Below, piece by piece: positions 36,794-45,903 of a DNA stretch of 64,000 nucleotides. Under the pieces are notes generated by a model, which did no database searches, was not told where the DNA came from, and was given only the letters and a program-made list of their open reading frames with translations. The translations under genes were made by a program, and so were the position numbers. The first letter of the stretch is position 1. Every line of letters begins with the position of its first letter. The DNA comes from Listeria monocytogenes (GTDB taxonomy: Bacteria; Bacillota; Bacilli; Lactobacillales; Listeriaceae): positions 2,310,001-2,374,000 of the forward strand of contig NZ_CP168900.1 of the NCBI RefSeq assembly GCF_041765605.1, in the 5' to 3' direction.

Positions 36794-38719
36794 TTGAAAT
36801 TTAATTCGATGTTTTCACCTATTGATATCGGGCCGATGAAAGTGCCCAACCGATTTGTCGTATCGCCAATGTGTAACAACTATGCAAATACAGATGGAAC
36901 TTTATCAGATACTTCCCTCGCTTACTATAAAGAACGAGCACTTGGAGGTTTTGGACTTATTACTTTTGAAGCGACCGTTGTAGATGTACGTGCAAAAGGC
37001 GGAGCAAATAAAGCTTGCTTATATAGCGACCATCAAATTGCTAGTTTTAAACGAGTGATTGATGTATGTCATGACGCTGGAGCAAAAATTTCTGTTCAAT
37101 TGCAGCACGCTGGACCAGAAGGTAATTCCAAAGTTTCTGGTTTCCCTTTAAAAGCAGCTTCGGCAATCGCCTCTGCTGCTGGGCGAAACACACCGGAAGC
37201 CATTTCACGAGAAGAGCTTTATGAATTGATCGAGCTATACGGAGAAGCTGCTTTACGCGCGAAAAAAGCTGGCGCCGATGCGGTTGAAGTTCACTGCGCA
37301 CATGGTTATCTAGTAAGTAGTTTCTTATCCGCACGGACGAACAAACGTGTAGATGAGTTTGGTGGCTGTTTTGAAAACCGAATGCGATTACCTCGGCTTA
37401 TTATTGAAAGTATTCGTAAACGTGTCGGTCATTCCATCGCAATTCTTTGCCGAATTAATAGCACGGATGGTGTGGAAGGTGGACTAAGTGTTCAAGATAG
37501 CGCAACAGTTGCAGCTTATTTAGAAGATTGTGGTTTGGATGGTTTGCATGTTTCTCGTAGCGTCCATATTCGTGATGAATACATGTGGGCGCCAACCGTC
37601 TTGCATGCAGGATTTAGCTCTGATCTTGTAACACAAATTAAACGCGCTGTTTCTATTCCTGTAATTACTGTGGGTCGTTTCACAGAGCCGCATTACGCGG
37701 AATTAATGGTTCGTGAAGGCCGCGCTGACTTGGTTGCTTTCGGGCGTCAGTCTTTAGCAGATCCAGAAACACCAAATAAAGCTGCAGCAGGAAAACTAGA
37801 CGAATTACTTCCTTGTATTGCTTGTCTTCAAGGTTGTGTGGCTAACATGTATGCCGGAAAACCAATTACTTGTCTAGTAAATCCATTACTCGGACGTGAA
37901 TCCGAAGCTTACTTACCAAAAACGCCAAGTAAAAAAGTGGTTGTTGTTGGTGGCGGCGTTGGTGGACTTTATGCCGGATGGATGGCTGGATCCCGTGGTC
38001 ATGATGTGACAGTTTATGAAGCATCAGATATGATTGGCGGTCAAATGCGCTTAGCTGCCTATCCTCCTGGTAAAGGCGACTTAACAAATATGGTTCGTAG
38101 TTACATTAAAAAATGCGAACAGTTTGATGTCGAAATTAAAACAAACACACCTGTAACATTAGAACTTATTCAAGAAGTTGCACCAGATGCTGTCATTATT
38201 GCAACTGGCGCGACTCCACTAGTTTTACCAATCCCAGGTATCGAGGACGCAGGATTGATTCATGCTGTTGACTTACTGGATGGAAAAGAGAAATGTGGTC
38301 AAAAAGTTCTAGTTGTAGGTGGCGGTATGGTTGGTAGTGAAACAGCTGCATTTTTAGGTGAGGCTGGTCATGATGTTACCGTTGTAGAGCTTCGCGATGA
38401 AGTCGGGGCAGATGTCATTTCTGAGCACCGTAAGTTTCTTATGCGTGATTTCGATGAATATAAAATCAAAAGTGTTACTAATGCAAAAGTAACGAGTTTC
38501 TTTGAAGACGGAGTAACCTATTCCCTAGCTGACAACAAAGAACAGCGGGTTGATGGTTTTGACTCTGTAGTTCTAGCAATGGGATCAAGAGCCTATAATC
38601 CGCTAGAAGAAGCTATTAAGACAATTGTACCGGAAACCTATGTTATCGGTGATGCTGTACGCGCACGCCGCGCGCTCGACGCAACGAAAGAAGCACTTGA
38701 CGCTGTATTACAATTATAA
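36794..38719 (+). CDS. Old-yellow-enzyme-type FMN/4Fe-4S/FAD oxidoreductase
   Basis: 641 residues from TTG at 36794, which has AAAGGAA about 9 nt upstream; an ATG follows at 36809. The N-terminal FMN barrel (about 5-335) is followed by the iron-sulphur motif CIACLQGCVANMYAG with a fourth Cys in PITCLVNP, then a FAD/NAD(P) module with VVVVGGGVGGLYAGWMAG and VLVVGGGMVGSETAAFLGEAG. This is the 2,4-dienoyl-CoA reductase/BaiC type. In this operon it may reduce an unsaturated cyclic acid related to shikimate; the substrate is not evident. Confidence 0.88.
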   Translation: MKFNSMFSPIDIGPMKVPNRFVVSPMCNNYANTDGTLSDTSLAYYKERALGGFGLITFEATVVDVRAKGGANKACLYSDHQIASFKRVIDVCHDAGAKISVQLQHAGPEGNSKVSGFPLKAASAIASAAGRNTPEAISREELYELIELYGEAALRAKKAGADAVEVHCAHGYLVSSFLSARTNKRVDEFGGCFENRMRLPRLIIESIRKRVGHSIAILCRINSTDGVEGGLSVQDSATVAAYLEDCGLDGLHVSRSVHIRDEYMWAPTVLHAGFSSDLVTQIKRAVSIPVITVGRFTEPHYAELMVREGRADLVAFGRQSLADPETPNKAAAGKLDELLPCIACLQGCVANMYAGKPITCLVNPLLGRESEAYLPKTPSKKVVVVGGGVGGLYAGWMAGSRGHDVTVYEASDMIGGQMRLAAYPPGKGDLTNMVRSYIKKCEQFDVEIKTNTPVTLELIQEVAPDAVIIATGATPLVLPIPGIEDAGLIHAVDLLDGKEKCGQKVLVVGGGMVGSETAAFLGEAGHDVTVVELRDEVGADVISEHRKFLMRDFDEYKIKSVTNAKVTSFFEDGVTYSLADNKEQRVDGFDSVVLAMGSRAYNPLEEAIKTIVPETYVIGDAVRARRALDATKEALDAVLQL

Positions 38720-38726
38720 TTTATTG

Positions 38727-38757
38727 TCCTACTCGCTCTAATATGTAGCGAGTAGGA
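38727..38757 (+). repeat. Intra-operon hairpin after the OYE-type gene
   Basis: TCCTACTCGCT / AGCGAGTAGGA, perfect 11-bp stem with a 9-nt loop, no T tract. It ends 20 nt before the aroE-type start codon. Probably an mRNA-processing or stability element. Confidence 0.8.
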
Positions 38758-38777
38758 TTCATTCGGAGGAAAACAAA

Positions 38778-39647
38778 ATGGAAAATAGAATTTCAGGAAC
38801 GACTAGGCTTCTTGGCTTAATTGGGACACCCATAGACCATTCAAAATCTCCAATCATGTATAATTACAGTTTTCAAAAAGCGGGTTTGGATTATGCTTAC
38901 CTAGCCTTTGACACACCTATCCAAAAAGTTGCAGATACTATTAAGGCAATCAGGACATTTAATCTTCGTGGTGCAAATGTAACCATGCCTTGTAAAAGTG
39001 AAGTTTTAAAACACATGGATGACCTTTCCCCTGCCGCACGGATGATTGGCGCTGTTAACACTATCGTAAATGAAGACGGGAAACTAACTGGGCATATCAC
39101 AGACGGCCTTGGTTTTATTGCAAATTTGCGAGATGCTAGTGTAGATGTTACCGGCAAAAAAATGACTATAATTGGTGCTGGTGGCGCGGCTACAGCAATC
39201 CAAGTCCAGTGCGCACTTGATGGGGCCAAGGAAATCACCATTTTTAATATTAAAGACGCTTTTTATGACAAAGCGAAACAAACCGTTGCTTCTATTAAAC
39301 AAGAAGTCCCACATTGCATCGTACATATTTATGATTTGAACGATACAGAAAAACTAAATGCGGAAATTGCCACTAGTGATATCCTTGTAAATGCAACACT
39401 TGTCGGCATGCATCCAAATGAACACGAAACACCTATCAGCAATACATCTGTTTTCAGAAAAGAACTTATCGTCACAGATATTATTTACAATCCTAAAAAA
39501 ACACAACTTCTGCTAGATGCGGAAGCTGCTGGTTGTAAAACGGTTGGCGGATTAGGAATGCTTTTGTGGCAAGGCGCTGAAGCATACAAATTATTTACCG
39601 GTAAAGATATGCCAGTTTCAGAAGTAAGAGATTTATATTTTAACTAA
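38778..39647 (+). CDS. Shikimate/quinate dehydrogenase, AroE family
   Basis: 289 residues. GTPIDHSKSPIMYN, ANVTMPCKSEV with the catalytic Lys, NEDGKLTGHITDGLGF with the catalytic Asp, and the nucleotide motif GAGGAATAI are all present. It interconverts shikimate (or quinate) and the 3-dehydro acid. It lies in a catabolic operon with a LysR activator, a dehydratase and MFS carriers, so it probably runs in the oxidative direction and is not the biosynthetic AroE. GGAGG precedes ATG. Confidence 0.88.
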   Translation: MENRISGTTRLLGLIGTPIDHSKSPIMYNYSFQKAGLDYAYLAFDTPIQKVADTIKAIRTFNLRGANVTMPCKSEVLKHMDDLSPAARMIGAVNTIVNEDGKLTGHITDGLGFIANLRDASVDVTGKKMTIIGAGGAATAIQVQCALDGAKEITIFNIKDAFYDKAKQTVASIKQEVPHCIVHIYDLNDTEKLNAEIATSDILVNATLVGMHPNEHETPISNTSVFRKELIVTDIIYNPKKTQLLLDAEAAGCKTVGGLGMLLWQGAEAYKLFTGKDMPVSEVRDLYFN

Positions 39648-39679
39648 TAAATTCATCAGGATTTCGAGAGGAGAAAAAA

Positions 39680-40888
39680 ATGAACGCAAAGAGATTTTAT
39701 CCAACAGCAATAGCACTTTATTTTACTTATTTTATTCACGGTATTGGGGTATCCATTCTAGGCCAATACAAACAAGATTTCGCTGGAGTATGGGGAGCAG
39801 ATAAGCTTTCTGATGGCACTTTTGATGTTAGTATGGTTATCGCAGTTATCGCCGCACTTGGCTTAGGACGCTTACTAACACTACCAATTTCCGGACCTTT
39901 TTCAGATAAATTTGGACGTAAACCTTCCGCATTAATCGGTGTTGGGTTATACGCAGTTTATTTCATCGGTCTAGCATTTGCACCAAATATGTATATCGCT
40001 TACGCTTTCGCTTTTGTCGGAGGAGCTGCGAACTCATTCTTAGACACAGCCGTAACACCTTCTGTTCTAGAGATCTTCACAAAAAATGGCGCAATTGCCA
40101 ACATGTTTACTAAATTCTCTATCTCTATCGGGCAATTCGTATTACCTTTTGCAATCGGTATGGTTGCGGCGGCAAATATGTCATTCCGTACACTATTCGT
40201 TATTACAATGGTCTTAATCGTTATTGACGGCTTAATCATCGCATTTATGCCATTCCCTCCAATGAACAATAATGTTGGCGGTGAAAAAGCAAAACCAGAA
40301 AAAATGAAATTCAATGCAACTAGTTGGGCTATTATCGGTATTGGTTTTACTTGTACCTCTACTTTCCAACTATGGCTAAACTGTAACCAAGAACTCGGAA
40401 AATTATACGGCATGGCTGATCCAAGTAAAATTCAATCATTCTATTCACTAGGAACTATGTGCGCAATTTTAATTACCGCTGTTCTCGTGAAAAAATTTAT
40501 TTTACCAGTTCGAATTCTAATCCTTTATCCAGCAATTGCTACACTAATGCTATTAATTATTTATATCGTACAAACACCGACCATTTGTTTAATTGGTGGA
40601 TTTGTTATCGGATACGCAGCTGCAGGTGGAGTTCTACAACTAGCTGTATCGACTGCCAATGAATTTTTCCCAACGAACAAAGGGAAAATCACTTCGATTG
40701 TTATGATTTCTTCCAGCTTAGCAAACTACATTGTTTTAAATGTTGCAAGTTATATTACTAAAGCTGGTGGTATCGAAGGTCCGAAATATGTGTTATTATT
40801 CAATGTAGCGATAACTGTTATTGGTATCCTACTAGCAATCTTTGTCAACATGCGTTACAAAAACGAATCTAAAATTGCAACGAAATAA
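39680..40888 (+). CDS. MFS transporter, probable shikimate/quinate uptake
   Basis: 402 residues with twelve hydrophobic segments and the MFS loop GPFSDKFGRKPSALIG between helices 2 and 3. It begins 32 bp after the dehydrogenase with GAGAGGAG upstream. The substrate is inferred from operon position. Confidence 0.85.
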   Translation: MNAKRFYPTAIALYFTYFIHGIGVSILGQYKQDFAGVWGADKLSDGTFDVSMVIAVIAALGLGRLLTLPISGPFSDKFGRKPSALIGVGLYAVYFIGLAFAPNMYIAYAFAFVGGAANSFLDTAVTPSVLEIFTKNGAIANMFTKFSISIGQFVLPFAIGMVAAANMSFRTLFVITMVLIVIDGLIIAFMPFPPMNNNVGGEKAKPEKMKFNATSWAIIGIGFTCTSTFQLWLNCNQELGKLYGMADPSKIQSFYSLGTMCAILITAVLVKKFILPVRILILYPAIATLMLLIIYIVQTPTICLIGGFVIGYAAAGGVLQLAVSTANEFFPTNKGKITSIVMISSSLANYIVLNVASYITKAGGIEGPKYVLLFNVAITVIGILLAIFVNMRYKNESKIATK

Positions 40889-40895
40889 TTCATTA

Positions 40896-40926
40896 TTCAA
40901 CTGAGCATTCATTTTGCTCAGTTGAA
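40896..40926 (+). repeat. Hairpin between the two MFS genes
   Basis: TTCAACTGAGC / GCTCAGTTGAA, perfect 11-bp stem and 9-nt loop, no T tract. Same stem and loop size as the hairpin at 38727. Confidence 0.8.
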
Positions 40927-41047
40927 CTTACATATCATTTGTGAAGTAAAGCACAAACTTATGTATTTTATCTATATGAACTCACTGAAAAAGAGGGTAT
41001 TTTTAATAAAAAGTCCTCATAAGTCATTACATAAAGGAGAGCAGACT

Positions 41048-42238
41048 ATGAAAAATAAATATTTATCTACATCACTAGGTCTTTATATGAACTACTTTGT
41101 TCATGGTATGGCGTTAATCATCATTGCACAAAATATTGATTTTTTATCTCAAAAATGGCATACAGATTTGGCTGGTGCTGCCGGCGTTGTATCTTCCTTT
41201 GGGATTGGTAAATTATTAGCTGTATTTATTTCAGGAAGGCTATCCGATAAATTCGGTCGAAAGTTGTCTGTTATTCTCGGCGTGTTTTTCTATATTATCT
41301 TTTTAGGCGGTATATTACTCAGTCCCAATACGATTATCGCTTACATGTTTGGTATTTCTGCTGGGATAGCAAATTCCTTCTTAGATACAGGAACCTACCC
41401 TGCCCTTATGGAAGCTTATCCAAAAAAAGCTGCTTCTGCTAATATTATTGTTAAAGCTTTCGTACAGTCTGGTCAATTCCTTTTACCATTCATGATTGCA
41501 TTTATTTTGGCAAATAACTTATGGTATGGCTGGAGCTTTATTGTATTAATCGTTATTTTACTAATCAACTTACTCTATACATTAACGCGAACTTTCCCGC
41601 CGATGACTGTTGGAAAACCACTAGATGTAGCAGAGCTTGCCGAAGAGAAAAAGCAGAAGTTTCATTTTAGTATTGATGAAATTTGTTTGATTTTATTTGG
41701 TTTTGTGGCTCAAACTCTCCTTTATATTATGAGCCAATGGATTGCTAAGTACGGTTCAGAAGTTATTCATATGACGGATGATGCTTCTCGATTACTTGTA
41801 AGTTATGCAAGCGTTGGCGCGATTATTTGTGTGTGCGTGACATTTGTTCTAGGAAATCGCGGTGTGCGAACGCTCCATATCTTAATAACCTACGTAACTA
41901 TGACCATGCTCATCTCTTTCACATTATTTGCTTTCCCAAGCGAAATCGTCTGTATTGTTGGAGCTTTCTTATTAGGTTATTTCTCTGCGGGAGGAATTAT
42001 TCAATTAGGCTTAACATTACTTGCGGAAGTTTCTGCTCGAGGAAAAGGTTTTGTCACTAGTCTTTATACAATTGCAGAAGGGATAGCCGTGTTCGTTATT
42101 CCATTAATTGCAGCTGCTATTTCGAGAATTGATATTGCTGCTATCTTCTTATTAAATGCGGGTATTGCACTTTTCGGCCTTGCTCTCTTAATGATTGTAT
42201 TTACTAGAAAGAAAAAATTTGCTCGAGATCACATCTAA
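41048..42238 (+). CDS. Second MFS transporter of the qui island
   Basis: 396 residues from MKNKYLSTSLGLYMNYFVHGM, with AAAGGAGAG nine nucleotides before the ATG; an in-frame extension upstream has no ribosome site. Twelve helices; loop SGRLSDKFGRKLSVILG. It is clearly a paralogue of the preceding carrier (shared NYFVHG/TYFIHG start, NSFLDT in helix 4). It may import a related cyclitol or export a product such as protocatechuate. It ends at a strong terminator. Confidence 0.85.
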   Translation: MKNKYLSTSLGLYMNYFVHGMALIIIAQNIDFLSQKWHTDLAGAAGVVSSFGIGKLLAVFISGRLSDKFGRKLSVILGVFFYIIFLGGILLSPNTIIAYMFGISAGIANSFLDTGTYPALMEAYPKKAASANIIVKAFVQSGQFLLPFMIAFILANNLWYGWSFIVLIVILLINLLYTLTRTFPPMTVGKPLDVAELAEEKKQKFHFSIDEICLILFGFVAQTLLYIMSQWIAKYGSEVIHMTDDASRLLVSYASVGAIICVCVTFVLGNRGVRTLHILITYVTMTMLISFTLFAFPSEIVCIVGAFLLGYFSAGGIIQLGLTLLAEVSARGKGFVTSLYTIAEGIAVFVIPLIAAAISRIDIAAIFLLNAGIALFGLALLMIVFTRKKKFARDHI

Positions 42239-42279
42239 AAAAAGGTCGAGAATTGATTATCCAATTCTCGACCTTTTTT
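42239..42279. terminator. Bidirectional terminator
   Basis: AAAGGTCGAGAATTG / CAATTCTCGACCTTT with flanking A and T tracts, between convergent genes. Confidence 0.94.
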
Positions 42280-43348
42280 AATGTTTTCTAAGTGTTTTCC
42301 ATTTATACATTAATATCCAAAAAATAGTGGCAGATACCGCCAAAATGAGTATCATTTTAATGGTTAAGAAAACCACTTGTCCTGTTGTAATGATTTTCTC
42401 ATAATTAAAACTTGCATAATGACCACTTAGACAAATAGTCACATAGAGTGAACCAATGATAAGTATCGGGAGACGGAATTTATTATTCATCAGGAAGCGA
42501 CCATTGTTTTCTAAAGAAGCAGTTTTCATTGCATACCAACCAATGATTAACATTACTATAGATAACATAATTAACACAACAAATTCCCAAAGCATCGTCG
42601 TTCCGCTTAAAATGGGGGTTGGTAGTGCATTAAACAGCATTACAGCTCCTCCATCCATATCCGATAATGTTTTCCCAGCAAAAAACGCTTTAAATCCAAC
42701 AATTAAATTGGTGATTGCTCCTGGGAACATGTATAAAAAGCTAACCACGGACCCAATCGCTATAATCCCAGCTGTAATTATTTCTCCAACTAAATTCCCC
42801 ACTGCAATCGCTAAGGTGAAGGAGAATAAAAACAACAACGAGAAAGAACTAATATAAATAAATGAATCATCCACACTTGGTAAATACAATTCTGGTATTT
42901 GCTGGTAAATATACCAAAACCTACAGAAAATAATGAGCGGTACTATAATGAAAATCAAAAGTAATGGAATAAGCATCTTATGCCAAAATATTTGTTTCTT
43001 TGAATATGGTAATCCAAACGTAAAATAATCCATCTGCTTATTCTTCTCAAATACCGTTAACTTTAACCCTAAGAATAGAAAAACATAGAAGAAAAGTGCT
43101 AAATTCCCTTCAAAATCATAAGGAGTTAAACTTAAATCATTTTTTATTTCATTTCCTGTCATTTTTTGATCTGTGTTGTTAGTTTTTTGAAATTCTTCTG
43201 ACTGATAATATTTATAGTTTTCATTAAACATGCTTACTGTATTGGTTGCAGTCGTTGCTTCAGAGCCTATAAAAGCGAAAAGGATAAATAGAAACACCCA
43301 TGCATTTTGACGCCATTCTTTCCAAAGAAGTCCTGTACTCATGTTCAC
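42278..43348 (-). CDS. ABC transporter permease of a GntR-ABC operon
   Basis: 356 residues. One helix at the N-terminus, an extracellular loop rich in Asn and Lys (about 40-75), then five or six further helices. KQMDYFTFGLPYSKKQIFWHKML is the ABC-2-type coupling region. It overlaps the ATPase gene by 4 nt. The GntR-ATPase-permease order is like Bacillus ytr operons, which respond to cell wall antibiotics. Confidence 0.82.
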   Translation of the reverse strand: MNMSTGLLWKEWRQNAWVFLFILFAFIGSEATTATNTVSMFNENYKYYQSEEFQKTNNTDQKMTGNEIKNDLSLTPYDFEGNLALFFYVFLFLGLKLTVFEKNKQMDYFTFGLPYSKKQIFWHKMLIPLLLIFIIVPLIIFCRFWYIYQQIPELYLPSVDDSFIYISSFSLLFLFSFTLAIAVGNLVGEIITAGIIAIGSVVSFLYMFPGAITNLIVGFKAFFAGKTLSDMDGGAVMLFNALPTPILSGTTMLWEFVVLIMLSIVMLIIGWYAMKTASLENNGRFLMNNKFRLPILIIGSLYVTICLSGHYASFNYEKIITTGQVVFLTIKMILILAVSATIFWILMYKWKTLRKH

Positions 43349-44217
43349 TCACCTCCTCGTTCTTCTAGATGATAAATAAACAAGTCTTCTAACGTGACTG
43401 CGAGTTCATCCATGAAAATCGGTTTTTCTTTTTTTATTGCTGCATATAATTCTGGATTCATATCTCGGAATAAAATGGTGTAAACACGACCATACTTATT
43501 AATTACTTTTCCGTTTTCGAGTAAAAGAGGTGGTACTTTTTTATTTTCAAAAGCGATTTGGATTTTAATAGCTTGTTCCCGAAGTGACTCAAGATGGTAA
43601 GACTCTTCAATATGATTATCTTGTAAAATATGAATATAATCAGCAATCGGGTCTAAATCATCTAAACGATGGGAAGAAATAATCATTCCTAATTTTCGTT
43701 TCTCCACTTCCTCTAATAATATGCCCATAATTTTCTTTTGAGCAATTACGTCAAGCCCTTCCATTGGTTCATCAAGTAGAATATAATCCGCCCCTACAGA
43801 AAGAGCAAGAACGAGACCGAAAAGCCCCTTCATTCCTTTTGAATAATTTTGAAACTTTACATCTGCGGCTAAGTTCACTTGATTCATTAAGCTATCAAAT
43901 TTAGCTCCATCGAATAGTGGATATGTTTTTTGATAGAATTTTTTTATCGTCGGAATCTTATAACCATCCCAACAATGCAAATTGTCTTGAAGCATAAATA
44001 GTTTTTGCTTTAATTGAGGCTTTTTGCTTAATGGCTCATCTAAGTACACATCGCCCTCATCTGGGATATAAAAGCCCATTATAGTTCGAAAAAGAGTTGT
44101 TTTACCTACGCCATTTCGTCCAACTATGCCAATAATTTCTCCTGGCTTTACTTCAAATGTTATTTTATCCAATAAGAGTTTCCCGTCAATTTTTTTGCTA
44201 AGTGAATCAACCTTCAA
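43345..44217 (-). CDS. ABC transporter ATPase (YtrB-like)
   Basis: 290 residues from TTG at 44217 (MKVDSLSKKIDGK), because GGGGGTG lies six nucleotides upstream; it overlaps the GntR stop. Walker A GRNGVGKTT, signature NYSKGMKGLFG (unusual KGMKG in place of GGQ), Walker B YILLDEPMEGLD, switch His ISSHRLDDL. It is the energy subunit for the permease encoded next. Confidence 0.87.
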   Translation of the reverse strand: MKVDSLSKKIDGKLLLDKITFEVKPGEIIGIVGRNGVGKTTLFRTIMGFYIPDEGDVYLDEPLSKKPQLKQKLFMLQDNLHCWDGYKIPTIKKFYQKTYPLFDGAKFDSLMNQVNLAADVKFQNYSKGMKGLFGLVLALSVGADYILLDEPMEGLDVIAQKKIMGILLEEVEKRKLGMIISSHRLDDLDPIADYIHILQDNHIEESYHLESLREQAIKIQIAFENKKVPPLLLENGKVINKYGRVYTILFRDMNPELYAAIKKEKPIFMDELAVTLEDLFIYHLEERGGE

Positions 44218-44602
44218 CCATGTCACCCCCAATGATGTCTTGACTATATTCATCTGATAATTTATGTATTTCTTCTACGTTAATCCCAAGATAAACTAAA
44301 TCGAGAATTGTTTCTTTTAATTTAATTTTTGTTTCTGCTAATTTTTTTGGCGAACTCACTTTATCTTCTTGATTCGCTATAAAGGTTCCTTTTCCTTTTA
44401 CCGTGACAATTACTTCTTGTCGTTCTAATTCTTGGTAAGCTTTACTCACAGTGTTTGGATTCACTCCTATTCTACTAGCAAATTCACGTATAGACAGTAT
44501 CTTTTCGCCTTCTTGCAGGATCCCTTTGACAACTTGTTCTTTAATTTTTTGGACAATCTGTTCATAAATCGGTAGTTGACTTTTTGTGTTAATCGTAAAC
44601 AT
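44207..44602 (-). CDS. GntR-family repressor, YtrA subfamily
   Basis: 131 residues from MFTINTKSQLPIYEQIVQ. Winged HTH KILSIREFASRIGVNPNTVSKAYQELERQEVIVTVKGKGTFI and a short helical C-terminal dimer domain, the YtrA layout. The start follows AGGGGGAG; an ATG 18 nt upstream has no ribosome site. It is first gene of the operon and presumably binds the inverted repeat upstream. Confidence 0.9.
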   Translation of the reverse strand: MFTINTKSQLPIYEQIVQKIKEQVVKGILQEGEKILSIREFASRIGVNPNTVSKAYQELERQEVIVTVKGKGTFIANQEDKVSSPKKLAETKIKLKETILDLVYLGINVEEIHKLSDEYSQDIIGGDMVEG

Positions 44603-44644
44603 CTCTCCCCCTACTTTCATGAATTCTAATTTAGAGAACTAATT

Positions 44645-44663
44645 GTACTAGCTCCTATAGTAC
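44645..44663. promoter_or_regulatory. Inverted repeat, candidate operator of the GntR operon
   Basis: GTACTA / TAGTAC separated by 7 bp (44645-44650 and 44658-44663), about 43 bp before the GntR start codon. A self-regulatory operator is the likely function. Confidence 0.55.
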
Positions 44664-44693
44664 AGTAGATAAAAAAATAAATCAATTCCCTTA

Positions 44694-45185
44694 TTAAAAA
44701 GACAATTGATTTAAGTTTAATTTTTCTAATTTTAATAATGATTCTTTCATTCTGATTCCGCCGCTATAACCTGTTAATTTACCATTTTTGCCAATTACTC
44801 TGTGGCACGGGATAACGAAAAGTAATGGGTTTCTCCCGATAGCTGTACCGACCGCGCGCACCGCTTTAGGACGATTTATCTGCGCTGCAATTTCTGTATA
44901 CGTTCTAGTTTCTCCGTATGGAATGGTTGTTAATGCTTGAAACACTTCCATTTGAAGAGGCGTGGCGGTTAAGTGAAGTGGTACAGTAAAATCCGTAAGT
45001 TCACCGTTCAAATAAGCAAGCAATTCTTCTTTATAAATATGCATTTTTTCTACGTTTTGCTTGGCCGATTGAATTTTTTCGGCTTGTGTTCCAATATAAA
45101 CCAGACCGTTTTCCGTTGCGGCAAAATAAAGCACTGTGTCTGAAAAATGAAGCGTGTCATAATATAAATCTACCATTTCCTTCAC
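44694..45185 (-). CDS. ogt: Methylated-DNA-protein cysteine methyltransferase
   Basis: 163 residues with the suicide-cysteine motif VIPCHRVIGKNG and the HTH-like RTYTEIAAQINRPKAVRAVGTAIGRNP. It removes alkyl groups from O6-alkylguanine. It is divergent from the Ada-type gene across 136 bp, placing both parts of the alkylation response together. Confidence 0.95.
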   Translation of the reverse strand: MKEMVDLYYDTLHFSDTVLYFAATENGLVYIGTQAEKIQSAKQNVEKMHIYKEELLAYLNGELTDFTVPLHLTATPLQMEVFQALTTIPYGETRTYTEIAAQINRPKAVRAVGTAIGRNPLLFVIPCHRVIGKNGKLTGYSGGIRMKESLLKLEKLNLNQLSF

Positions 45186-45321
45186 CTCTTTCTAAGATTA
45201 ATTATACGCCTAATTGGATGGATTTTCTAACCAGTTTCACTATAAGAGCAAGATTAGAAAAGTTTTTCTCGCAATTTCCCTTCATAACGTTTATGATTAA
45301 TAAGAAGTTGAGGTGATAACA

Positions 45322-45882
45322 TTGTCGGATTATTACTTAACCAAAAAAAGATGGCAAGCAATTTCAACGAATGATAAGACTGCTGATGGCACATTTTTCT
45401 ACGGCGTTACATCTACGAAGATTTTTTGCTACCCGTCTTGTAAATCACGATTACCAAAAAAAGAAAACATCCTTATTTTCCATAGTGCGGAGGAAGCTTT
45501 TTCGCATGGCTACCGGGCTTGTAAACGATGTAAATCTGGTGGGACTGCGCTACCGGATACGGAATGGGTAACAAATATCGAAATGTATATTAAAGAAAAT
45601 TTTGCCAAACCGCTCACTTTACAAATCATTGCAGATGATTGCCACGGAAGTCCTTACCATTTACACCGGACATTTAAGCGCATTACGATGATTACACCTA
45701 TCACTTACTTGGAGAACATCCGGATTAACTACGCAAAAAAGCAACTAACTAGTTCCAACCAATCCATAGAAATTATTGGGAAAATGTCTGGTTTTCCAAA
45801 TCCCTCTCATTTTTCTACAACTTTTAAAAGACATACAGGTTTGTCGCCAAACCAATTTCGAAAAACCATCAAAAAAAATTAA
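45322..45882 (+). CDS. adaA: Ada-type methylation sensor/AraC-family activator
   Basis: 186 residues from TTG at 45322, with GAGGTG six nucleotides upstream; the GTG nine nucleotides earlier sits inside that site. The N-terminal Ada zinc domain has FFYGVTSTKIFCYPSCKSRLPKKEN and GYRACKRCKSGG (four Cys). The C-terminal AraC HTH spans about 90-180. No methyltransferase domain is fused, as in Bacillus AdaA. The sensor Cys accepts methyl from DNA phosphotriesters and turns the protein into an activator. Confidence 0.92.
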   Translation: MSDYYLTKKRWQAISTNDKTADGTFFYGVTSTKIFCYPSCKSRLPKKENILIFHSAEEAFSHGYRACKRCKSGGTALPDTEWVTNIEMYIKENFAKPLTLQIIADDCHGSPYHLHRTFKRITMITPITYLENIRINYAKKQLTSSNQSIEIIGKMSGFPNPSHFSTTFKRHTGLSPNQFRKTIKKN

Positions 45883-45903
45883 AATAGAACGGATGATACG
45901 AAT

